A stretch of DNA of 64,000 bases from positions 186,001 through 250,000 of the forward strand of contig NZ_JANUGZ010000003.1 of NCBI RefSeq assembly GCF_024753205.1, read 5' to 3'. Position 1 is the stretch's first letter. Every line of letters begins with the position of its first letter. Position numbers and translations under genes: made by a program. This stretch comes from Massilia aurea (GTDB lineage: Bacteria; Pseudomonadota; Gammaproteobacteria; Burkholderiales; Burkholderiaceae_D). Of the stretch, positions 56,848-64,000 are shown one piece after another. Under the pieces are notes generated by a model. The model saw only the letters and a list, made by a program, of their open reading frames with translations. It did not search any database and had not been told where the DNA came from.

Positions 56848-57933
56848 CTACCGTCCCGCAAACGTGTTCAAATAATCGACGAGGGCCTGTACGCCCTCGA
56901 TTGGCATCGCGTTGTAGATGGATGCCCGCATGCCGCCGACGGACTTGTGGCCCTTCAGTTGCAACAGCCCGCGCTCTTTTGCGCCGGCCAGGAATTGCTC
57001 GTTCAGTGATTCGTCACGCAGGTAGAACGGGATGTTCATGCGCGAACGGTAAGCCGGATCCACGCGGTTGGCGTAGAAATCGTCGGCGTCAAGCGCGGCG
57101 TACAGCAGGCGCGCTTTTTCAATATTGACCGCTTCCATCGCCGCCACGCCACCGCGCTCTTTCAGCCACGCGAACACGAGCCCTGCGATATAGATCGCAT
57201 AGGTGGGCGGCGTGTTGTACAGCGAATCGTGCTCGGCGCAGGTCTTCCAGTGGAAGGCCGACGGGCACTGTGGCGAGGCAAAGTCGAGCAAATCATCGCG
57301 CACGATCACGAGCGTCAGGCCCGCCGGACCGATGTTCTTTTGCGCGCCGGCGAAGATCACGCCGTACTTGGAGATATCGATCTGGCGCGACAGGATGTGC
57401 GACGACATGTCGGCCACGATCGGCAGATCGGCCGGCACGTCGGGCGCGTCAGGGTATTCGACGCCGTCGATGGTCTCGTTGGTGCAGATGTGCAGATACG
57501 AGGCGTCGTCGCTCAGGCGCCAGGTGTCGCGGGCCGGCACGCGGGTGAAGTGCTCTAGCTCGCCCGATGCCGCGATGTTCACGCGCGCAAAGCGCGCTGC
57601 TTCCTTGGCCGACTTGCCCGACCAGGTGCCGGTGTGGACGAAGTCGATCACCGGGTCGGGCCGGCGCCCGGCCAGGTTGAGCGGCACGATGGCATTCTGC
57701 CCAAGCCCCCCGCCCTGCTGGAACAGGATCTTGTAATTGGCCGGCACGTTCAGCAGCTCGCGCAGATCAATCATCGCCTGGCGGTGGATGCTGGAAAATT
57801 CGGGACCACGGTGGCTCATCTCCATCACCGACATGCCGCTGCCATGCCAGTCGAGCATGTCGTGCGCGGCCTGTTGGAGCACCTCTTTCGGCAGTACGGC
57901 GGGGCCGGCCGAGAAATTGAAGATCTGGGTCAT
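56848..57933 (-). CDS. serC: Phosphoserine aminotransferase
   Basis: This 361-residue PLP enzyme makes phosphoserine for serine and also acts in pyridoxine synthesis. The PLP lysine lies in [25 protein letters not shown] is the usual family N-terminus. It lies between gyrA/DUF2059 and pheA, the standard order. Confidence 0.96.
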   Translation of the reverse strand: MTQIFNFSAGPAVLPKEVLQQAAHDMLDWHGSGMSVMEMSHRGPEFSSIHRQAMIDLRELLNVPANYKILFQQGGGLGQNAIVPLNLAGRRPDPVIDFVHTGTWSGKSAKEAARFARVNIAASGELEHFTRVPARDTWRLSDDASYLHICTNETIDGVEYPDAPDVPADLPIVADMSSHILSRQIDISKYGVIFAGAQKNIGPAGLTLVIVRDDLLDFASPQCPSAFHWKTCAEHDSLYNTPPTYAIYIAGLVFAWLKERGGVAAMEAVNIEKARLLYAALDADDFYANRVDPAYRSRMNIPFYLRDESLNEQFLAGAKERGLLQLKGHKSVGGMRASIYNAMPIEGVQALVDYLNTFAGR

Positions 57934-57952
57934 GCGGTCCTTTCGTGGAGGG

Positions 57953-58534
57953 TTATTTGCCTTGCGCGCTCTGCATGACTTCCTGCATCAGGCCATTCAG
58001 GCGCGGCGCGACGATGCGCTGGCCGATCGCCATGCTTTCGGCGGACAGGCGCGGGCTCAGGGCCAGCATCTTGCGGCCCAGCGGCGTGCGGTAGAACGCG
58101 GTCAGTTCCTTCAGTTCGGCAACCGTGTAGTTCTTGACGTACAGCGGTGCGATCTCCACCAGCATCTCGTCGATCAATGCCGGATCCTTGAACAACCGGT
58201 TGATGGCTTGCGACGCCACCGGCAAGACCTGCTCGACCTTGGCCAGCGCAGCTTTCTTTTTCTCCGCATCGGCGCCCGGATCGGCGTTGATCACGGACGT
58301 CAGCTGCGCGCGCATCATCTGCGGCAGCGCCTTTTCCATCTCGGCGAACGACGCGATCATCATCTTGCGCACGTCCATTGCGTCGAGCAGTTCCTTGACG
58401 GCGGCGTTGGCTTGCGGGCTGACGGCAGCGGCGGCGGTCGTGGCCACCGGGGCCGGCGCGGTCTGCGCCACGGCAAACGAGGGCGCAGCAGCGACAGCGG
58501 CAACAACGGCCAGGGAACGAAGAAAGTGTTTCAT
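57953..58534 (-). CDS. DUF2059 exported protein
   Basis: This 193-residue protein has a signal peptide ending AVAQ and a helical mature part with [22 protein letters not shown], the DUF2059 signature. Function is unknown. It lies between gyrA and serC on the same strand, a place where many Burkholderiales carry this gene. Confidence 0.88.
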   Translation of the reverse strand: MKHFLRSLAVVAAVAAAPSFAVAQTAPAPVATTAAAAVSPQANAAVKELLDAMDVRKMMIASFAEMEKALPQMMRAQLTSVINADPGADAEKKKAALAKVEQVLPVASQAINRLFKDPALIDEMLVEIAPLYVKNYTVAELKELTAFYRTPLGRKMLALSPRLSAESMAIGQRIVAPRLNGLMQEVMQSAQGK

Positions 58535-58574
58535 CAGGAGTCCATGCGGGTGGCAGAGCCCGGCGACTTGGGAC

Positions 58575-58601
58575 AATGGCCGGCCTGCCGGGCCGGCCAT
58601 T
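58575..58601 (-). terminator. Hairpin after gyrA
   Basis: AATGGCCGGCC (58575-58585) pairs perfectly with GGCCGGCCATT (58591-58601). No T-run follows on the minus strand. Confidence 0.6.
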
Positions 58602-58649
58602 CGAAATGGCAGCAACAGGAGCGACAGCACGCCCCTGCTCAGTACGATG

Positions 58650-61265
58650 TTACTCCGGCGCCGGCTCGAACTCGACTTCTTCGAGGTCGGTTTCGACGAT
58701 GCGCTGCAGGCCCGACAGCTTGGTGCCGTCTTCCACGGCGATGAGGGTCACGCCCTGCGTCGCGCGGCCCATCTCGCGGATCTCGGACACGCGGGTGCGA
58801 ATCAGCACGCCGCCCGTCGTGATCAGCATGATCTCGTCGCTTGGCTCGACCAGCGTCGCCGCCACCACCTTGCCGTTACGCTCGGAGGTCTGGATCGCGA
58901 TCATGCCCTTCGTGCCGCGGCCATGGCGCGTGTACTCCGTGATCGGGGTACGCTTGCCGAAGCCGTTCTCGGTGGCGGTGAGAACGGTTTGCTGTTCGTT
59001 CTCGGCCACCAGCAGCGCGATGACTTCCTGGCCTTCTTCGAGGTTCATGCCGCGCACGCCGCGGGCGGTACGGCCCATCGGGCGCACGTCGTTCTCATCG
59101 AAGCGCACGGCCTTGCCGGCGTCGGAGAACAGCATCACGTCGTGCTTGCCGTCGGTGAGCGCCGCGCCAACCAGCACGTCGCCCTCGTCCAGGTCGACCG
59201 CGATGATGCCGGCCTTGCGTGGGTTGGAGAAATCGCGCAGCGGCGTCTTCTTGACAGTGCCCAGCGAGGTGGACATGAAGACGTAATGGTCTTCAGGGAA
59301 GGTGCGGTTCTCGCCCTGCAGCGGCAGCACGACGGTGATCTTTTCGTTGTCCTGCAGCGGGAACATGTTGACGATTGGTTTGCCGCGCGAGTTGCGCGAG
59401 CCTTGCGGCACTTCCCAGACCTTGAGCCAGTACATGCGGCCACGATTGCTGAAGCACAGGATGTAGTCGTGCGTGTTGGCGATGAAGAGCTGGTCGATCC
59501 AGTCGTCTTCTTTCGTTGCCATCGCCTGCTTGCCACGGCCGCCGCGCTTTTGCGCGCGGTATTCGGACACCGGCTGCGACTTCATGTAGCCCGAGTGCGA
59601 CAGCGTCACGACCATGTCCTGCGGCGTGATCAGGTCTTCGGTTTCGAGGTCGCTGGCATTGTGCTCGATGGCCGAACGGCGCGTATCCTTGCCATTGTCG
59701 GCGTACTCGGATTTGATCGCCGTCATTTCGTCGACGATGATCGTGGTGACGCGCTCCGGCTTGGACAGGATGTCGAGCAGGTCGGCGATGTGGGTCATCA
59801 CTTCCTTGTACTCGTTGACGATCTTGTCCTGCTCCAGGCCCGTCAGGCGTTGCAGACGCATCTGCAGAATCTCTTGCGCCTGTTCGTCCGACAGCTTGTA
59901 CAGGCCGTCTGGCTGCATGCCGTAGTGCTTTGGCAGGTGCTCGGGACGGAAGGCTTCGATGCCGCCGGCCGCGCCGGTTTCGGTACGGTTGAGCATTTCG
60001 CGCACCAGGGACGAATCCCAGGCTTGCTGCATCAGCTCGACCTTGGCAACCGGTGGCGATGGCGCCGCCTTGATGATCGCGATGAAATCGTCGATATTGG
60101 CCAGCGCGACGGCCAGGCCTTCGAGCATGTGGCCGCGGTCGCGCGCCTTGCGCAGTTCGAACACGGTACGGCGCGTGACGACTTCGCGGCGGTGCGACAG
60201 GAAGCACTCGAGCATCTGCTTGAGGTTCAGCAGCTTCGGCTGGCCATTGACCAGCGCCACCATGTTCATGCCGAACGTGTCTTGCAGCTGCGTTTGCTTG
60301 TACAGGTTGTTCAGCACGACTTCAGGGACTTCGCCGCGCTTGAGCTCGATCACGACGCGCATGCCCGACTTGTCGGACTCGTCGCGGATGTCGGAAATGC
60401 CTTCGAGCTTCTTGTCGCGCACGTTTTCGGCGATGCGCTCGAGCAGCGACTTCTTGTTCACCTGGTACGGCAGCTCATCGATGATGATCGCCGTACGGGC
60501 GCCGTCGCGGCCGATTTCTTCGAAGTGGGTCTTGGCGCGCATCACGACGCGGCCACGACCGGTGCGGTAGCCGTCGCGCACACCCGAGACGCCATAGATG
60601 ATGCCGGCGGTCGGGAAGTCCGGCGCCGGAATCAGCTCGATCAGCTCGTCAATGGTGCAGTCCGGGTTGTGCAGCACGTGCATCGCGCCGGCAATCACTT
60701 CGGACAGATTGTGCGGCGGAATATTGGTGGCCATACCGACCGCGATGCCTGACGAACCGTTGATCAACAGGTTCGGGATGCGGGTTGGCAGGACGGTCGG
60801 CTCTTTCTCCTTGCCGTCGTAGTTCGGCTGGAAGTCGACCGTGTCCTTGTCGATGTCGGCCAGGATTTCGCCGGCAATCTTGTCCAGGCGGCACTCGGTG
60901 TATCGCATCGCTGCAGCGCTGTCGCCGTCGATGGAGCCGAAGTTGCCCTGGCCATCGACCAGCGTGTAGCGCAGCGAGAAGTCCTGCGCCATGCGCACGA
61001 GCGTGTCGTAGATCGACGAGTCGCCGTGCGGGTGGAACTTGCCCATCGTGTCGCCCACGACGCGCGCGCACTTCAGGTAAGGCCGGTTCCACACGTTGTT
61101 CATTTCGTGCATCGCGTACAGGACGCGGCGGTGCACTGGCTTTAAGCCGTCGCGGACATCCGGCAGTGCGCGGCCCACGATCACGCTCATCGCGTAATCG
61201 AGATAGCTCTTGCGCATCTCTTCTTCGAGGGAAATCGGGACTGTTTCTTTTGCGAATTGATCCAT
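58650..61265 (-). CDS. gyrA: DNA gyrase subunit A
   Basis: This 871-residue type II topoisomerase subunit has the catalytic Y122 in AAMRYTECR and, in the quinolone region, S83 and D87 in [11 protein letters not shown], the sensitive wild-type residues. The C-terminal half has the six-bladed pinwheel with the GyrA box QKRGGRG. The start at 61265 ([16 protein letters not shown]) is the family start. Confidence 0.98.
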   Translation of the reverse strand: MDQFAKETVPISLEEEMRKSYLDYAMSVIVGRALPDVRDGLKPVHRRVLYAMHEMNNVWNRPYLKCARVVGDTMGKFHPHGDSSIYDTLVRMAQDFSLRYTLVDGQGNFGSIDGDSAAAMRYTECRLDKIAGEILADIDKDTVDFQPNYDGKEKEPTVLPTRIPNLLINGSSGIAVGMATNIPPHNLSEVIAGAMHVLHNPDCTIDELIELIPAPDFPTAGIIYGVSGVRDGYRTGRGRVVMRAKTHFEEIGRDGARTAIIIDELPYQVNKKSLLERIAENVRDKKLEGISDIRDESDKSGMRVVIELKRGEVPEVVLNNLYKQTQLQDTFGMNMVALVNGQPKLLNLKQMLECFLSHRREVVTRRTVFELRKARDRGHMLEGLAVALANIDDFIAIIKAAPSPPVAKVELMQQAWDSSLVREMLNRTETGAAGGIEAFRPEHLPKHYGMQPDGLYKLSDEQAQEILQMRLQRLTGLEQDKIVNEYKEVMTHIADLLDILSKPERVTTIIVDEMTAIKSEYADNGKDTRRSAIEHNASDLETEDLITPQDMVVTLSHSGYMKSQPVSEYRAQKRGGRGKQAMATKEDDWIDQLFIANTHDYILCFSNRGRMYWLKVWEVPQGSRNSRGKPIVNMFPLQDNEKITVVLPLQGENRTFPEDHYVFMSTSLGTVKKTPLRDFSNPRKAGIIAVDLDEGDVLVGAALTDGKHDVMLFSDAGKAVRFDENDVRPMGRTARGVRGMNLEEGQEVIALLVAENEQQTVLTATENGFGKRTPITEYTRHGRGTKGMIAIQTSERNGKVVAATLVEPSDEIMLITTGGVLIRTRVSEIREMGRATQGVTLIAVEDGTKLSGLQRIVETDLEEVEFEPAPE

Positions 61266-61639
61266 TGGCGGGTCGACTGCTTTCAGGCGAAAGTTATAAA
61301 TTACAGCGGACGATTCTACCACGCGCAACATATCAGTTGCTCAATTCCGGGCGATGCCTTTTTAGCACGGGAAATCCAGCCCGGACCCGCCAAAAGTTCC
61401 AGTATTGTCGTCACCAGCGACGCCTTCTTGCCGAAATGTTGCGCCTAAACAACGTCAAGCAACAAATGCTCGGTGTTTGATTTAGGTGCAGTCGTGCGAT
61501 TTTGGTGCGTGTGGCAGAATGGCCAGGAAGTCAATTGCTTGTTTCACAATACGAAACGGACAGAGCAGCCAACATGTTATTGTTATGACCACATGGAGAC
61601 TGTCTGAATCGACACGGAATTTACCGAAAGGAAAAGAAT
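61266..61639. other. Divergent intergenic region gyrA-ompA
   Basis: No gene is seen in these 374 bases. A dyad GTTTC-N7-GAAAC lies at 61541-61557, about 80 bases before ompA, and could be an operator. I see no certain sigma70 boxes. Confidence 0.5.
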
Positions 61640-62344
61640 ATGAAAAAAATGATCACTGTTCTGTTCGCTGCAACGGCCGCCATCGCGGGCGTCGCTTCTG
61701 CACAAAGCGCCCCACCTTATGCGCCGCTGACCACTGACCTGCAAGCGCGTACTCCATACAGCGCGTATGTGCAGGACGGCCGCGGCGTGATCGCACGCAA
61801 TCCTTTCGGTCTGTGCTGGCGTACCGGCTACTGGACCCCGGCTGATGCGGTCCCAGGTTGCGACGCCCCACTGTGCGTCGAGCCAGAGAAACTTGAAAAC
61901 GGCAAGTGCGTCGCGCCACCAGAGCCAGTCGCGCCACCACCTGCGCCTGCCCCGGTGCCAGAAGCAGCACCAGTGCCAACCTCGGAAAAAGTCAGCTACT
62001 CGGCCGACGCCTTCTTCGATTTCGACAAGGCGATCCTGAAGCCAGCCGGCAAGGCATCGCTGGATGAGCTGAGCGGCAAGCTGGGCGGCATGAACCTGGA
62101 AGTCATCATCGCCGTCGGTCACACTGACTCGGTCGGTACCGATGCGTACAACCAGAAACTGTCGATCCGCCGTGCAGAAGCTGTCAAGGCTTACCTGAAG
62201 GGCAAGGGCATCGAAGAAACCCGCATCTACACCGAAGGCAAGGGCGAGAGCCAGCCTAAAGCGGACAACGCTACTGCCGAAGGCCGCGCACAGAATCGTC
62301 GCGTGGAAATCGAAGTGGTCGGCACCCGCGGCGCCGCCAAGTAA
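61640..62344 (+). CDS. ompA: OmpA-family outer-membrane protein
   Basis: This 234-residue protein has a signal peptide ending ASAQ, a short N-terminal part with two cysteine pairs, a Pro/Ala-rich linker (about 92-115) and a C-terminal OmpA peptidoglycan-binding domain with [20 protein letters not shown] and [12 protein letters not shown]. It lacks a full barrel, as is common for betaproteobacterial members. AAAGGA precedes the ATG. Confidence 0.93.
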   Translation: MKKMITVLFAATAAIAGVASAQSAPPYAPLTTDLQARTPYSAYVQDGRGVIARNPFGLCWRTGYWTPADAVPGCDAPLCVEPEKLENGKCVAPPEPVAPPPAPAPVPEAAPVPTSEKVSYSADAFFDFDKAILKPAGKASLDELSGKLGGMNLEVIIAVGHTDSVGTDAYNQKLSIRRAEAVKAYLKGKGIEETRIYTEGKGESQPKADNATAEGRAQNRRVEIEVVGTRGAAK

Positions 62345-62375
62345 TCTCGCTGTACCGGGCCCTCAGCGGCCCCTC

Positions 62376-62402
62376 AAAAACCCCGCCACGGCGGGGTTTT
62401 TT
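62376..62402 (+). terminator. Terminator after ompA
   Basis: CCCCGC pairs with GCGGGG around CACG, preceded by five A and followed by six T. Confidence 0.95.
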
Positions 62403-62490
62403 CATGCGCGTAGCGATAAATTCGCCCCCCGTCTGCACGGGGGCGACCTTGCCCGCCGGGCAATGTCGATTTCCGTTATTATTCCGAGCT

Positions 62491-63195
62491 ATGACGACGA
62501 CAAATTCAGACCCATCAGAAATTCAGAAGTTCAGCGAACTGGCCCACCGCTGGTGGGATCCAACCTCGGAATTCCGGCCGCTGCACGAGATCAATCCCCT
62601 GCGCCTTGAGTGGATCAATGCGCGCGTGCCGCTGGCCGGCAAGAACGTGATCGACATCGGTTGCGGCGGCGGCGTACTGTCCGAGTCGATGGCGAAAAAA
62701 GGCGCCAAAGTCACCGGCATCGATCTGTCAGAAAAAGCGCTGAAGGTCGCTGACCTGCACAGCCTGGAATCGGGGGTTGAGGTGCGCTACAAGCACATCG
62801 CTGCCGAAGACATGGCCTTGGCAGAACCGGGCCAGTTCGACGTGGTGACCTGCATGGAAATGCTGGAACACGTGCCCGACCCGGCCTCGATCGTGCGCGC
62901 CGCGGCAGCGATGGTCAAGCCGGGTGGCCACCTGTTCTTCTCGACGCTCAACCGCAATCCAAAGTCGTACCTGTTCGCCGTGATCGGCGCCGAGTACATC
63001 CTGCGCATGCTGCCGCGCGGCACGCACGACTATGGCAAGTTCCTCACGCCGGCCGAGCTGTCGCAGTTCGTGCGCCAGGCCGGCCTGCAGGTCGATGGCC
63101 TCAAGGGCCTGACCTACAACCCGCTGACCAAGATCTATTCACTCAACAGCGACACCAGTGTGAACTACATGGTGGCGTGCACCAAACCCCTGTGA
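62491..63195 (+). CDS. ubiG: Ubiquinone biosynthesis O-methyltransferase
   Basis: This 234-residue SAM-dependent enzyme does both O-methylations in ubiquinone synthesis. SAM motif I is [16 protein letters not shown], with [12 protein letters not shown] and the membrane-contact region after it. ATG 62491 gives the family start. Confidence 0.95.
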   Translation: MTTTNSDPSEIQKFSELAHRWWDPTSEFRPLHEINPLRLEWINARVPLAGKNVIDIGCGGGVLSESMAKKGAKVTGIDLSEKALKVADLHSLESGVEVRYKHIAAEDMALAEPGQFDVVTCMEMLEHVPDPASIVRAAAAMVKPGGHLFFSTLNRNPKSYLFAVIGAEYILRMLPRGTHDYGKFLTPAELSQFVRQAGLQVDGLKGLTYNPLTKIYSLNSDTSVNYMVACTKPL

Positions 63196-63199
63196 TCCG

Positions 63200-63907
63200 A
63201 TGACCTTCCCTGCTTCGATTCCGGCGCCGCGCGCCGTTCTGTTCGACCTCGATGGCACGCTGGCCGACACCGCGCCCGACCTGGCTGCGGCCGTCAACTG
63301 GCTGCGCACCGAGCGCGGCCTGGCCGAGACGCCGTACGAAGTGCTGCGTCCTACGGCCTCGGCCGGTGCGCGCGGCATGATCGGCGCTGCCTTTGGCCTG
63401 GCGCCGGGCGACGATGGTTACGAAGAACTGCGCCTGGCCTGGTTCGACCGCTATCAAACGGCGATGTCGGCCCATACGACGCTGTTTGACGGCATCAACG
63501 AACTGCTCGACGGCATCGAACAAGCGGGCATGGCGTGGGGCATCGTCACCAATAAACCGTCGCGCTTTACCGACCCGCTGGTGCCGCAGATCGCGCTGGC
63601 GCACGCCGGCTGCATCGTCTCGGGCGACACCACGGCATTCGCCAAGCCGCACCCGGCGCCCGTGCTCGAAGGGGCCCGCCGCCTCGGCGTTGCACCAGAA
63701 CAGTGCTGGTACGTCGGTGACGACCTGCGCGATATCGAGGCCGGCAAGGCGGCCGGTATGATTACGGTGGCCTGCGCCTGGGGTTATTGCGGCGCGATTG
63801 CACCGTCGACCTGGGGCGCTGATTACCTGTTCGACACGCCGGATCAATTGCTGGCTGCACTGCGCGATGCTGCAGATCGCACATCGCGCGCGGATAGGGC
63901 GGCCTGA
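63200..63907 (+). CDS. gph: Phosphoglycolate phosphatase
   Basis: This 235-residue HAD hydrolase has the nucleophile motif LFDLDGTLADTAPDL, VTNKP and GDDLRDIEAGKAAGM. It removes phosphate from 2-phosphoglycolate. It follows ubiG by 4 bases in the usual ubiG-gph order. Confidence 0.93.
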   Translation: MTFPASIPAPRAVLFDLDGTLADTAPDLAAAVNWLRTERGLAETPYEVLRPTASAGARGMIGAAFGLAPGDDGYEELRLAWFDRYQTAMSAHTTLFDGINELLDGIEQAGMAWGIVTNKPSRFTDPLVPQIALAHAGCIVSGDTTAFAKPHPAPVLEGARRLGVAPEQCWYVGDDLRDIEAGKAAGMITVACAWGYCGAIAPSTWGADYLFDTPDQLLAALRDAADRTSRADRAA

Positions 63908-63947
63908 CTGCGCATCCAGGCCCGTTTCGCGCTCGCTGCCTTCCACG

Positions 63948-63974
63948 ATGGCGCCCCTTTCCGGGCGCCATTTT
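63948..63974 (+). terminator. Terminator after gph
   Basis: ATGGCGCCC (63948-63956) pairs with GGGCGCCAT (63963-63971) and runs into TTTT. Confidence 0.85.
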
Positions 63975-64000
63975 CGTTTGTGCCAGCCAAGGGTGACGGC

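Noticed and set aside
58650-61265. Quinolone-resistance mutations in gyrA
   Set aside because: Positions 83 and 87 hold the sensitive residues Ser and Asp.

Overview
The window looks like chromosomal DNA of a GC-rich betaproteobacterium of the order Burkholderiales, most likely family Oxalobacteraceae (Massilia, Duganella or Janthinobacterium relatives). Two blocks of gene order point this way. One is exbB-exbD-lpxK-Trm112-kdsB-adk, divergent from xseA-sodB. The other is gyrA-serC-pheA-hisC-tyrA-aroA-cmk-rpsA-ihfB-lapA-lapB-rfaE1, flanked by ompA-ubiG-gph. The family assignment is inference from gene order and protein style; no rRNA is present.

Layout. 1-8 kb: start of an ABC-F ATPase, tRNA-Arg(CCU), a CoA ligase/MarR pair, and a large propeller-type hybrid histidine kinase with a receiver-only partner. 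8.3-10.1 kb: a small foreign-looking cassette with an internally deleted hcp remnant, a predicted CHAP/NlpC-type amidase effector and two paralogous exported proteins that are candidate immunity proteins. 10.1-17.5 kb: ggt, a short-chain dehydrogenase under a LiuR-like operator, adk, kdsB, a Trm112-like gene, lpxK, exbD and exbB. 17.5-18.6 kb: a gene-free kilobase with six copies of a repeat, each centred on a DnaA-box-like sequence. 18.6-29.2 kb: xseA, sodB, a glycine-rich protein, a secreted alpha-amylase, rstA, a MITE-like inverted-repeat element, a mipA operon on the opposite strand, then rstB, an MFS transporter and a deleted regulator pseudogene. 29.3-37.0 kb: dsbA, a cobalamin-riboswitch-controlled btuB-like receptor, rbgA, two unrecognised exported proteins and a histone-deacetylase-family enzyme. 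37.2-43.4 kb: moxR-DUF58-transglutaminase operon with mltB, a small HTH protein and a candidate structured RNA. 43.4-61.3 kb: cysM, an M28 peptidase, a ComEA-like protein and the long housekeeping block from rfaE1 to gyrA. 61.6-64 kb: ompA, ubiG and gph.

Much of the window is envelope biology: lipid A and Kdo (lpxK, kdsB), heptose (rfaE1), control of LPS synthesis (lapA, lapB), outer-membrane transport (exbB, exbD and a TonB-dependent receptor), peptidoglycan turnover (mltB) and oxidative folding (dsbA). The aro/tyr/phe/his/ser genes form a compact amino-acid block with overlapping or abutting coding regions.

The items most worth a second look are the orphan type VI-like effector/immunity cassette with its collapsed hcp (8317-10098), the DnaA-box repeat array (17583-18455), the multi-hairpin RNA candidate (43285-43419), the receiver protein with a histidine-less HPt-like domain (3012-3674), and the leader peptide and leader terminator around rstB and mipA (26016-26259).
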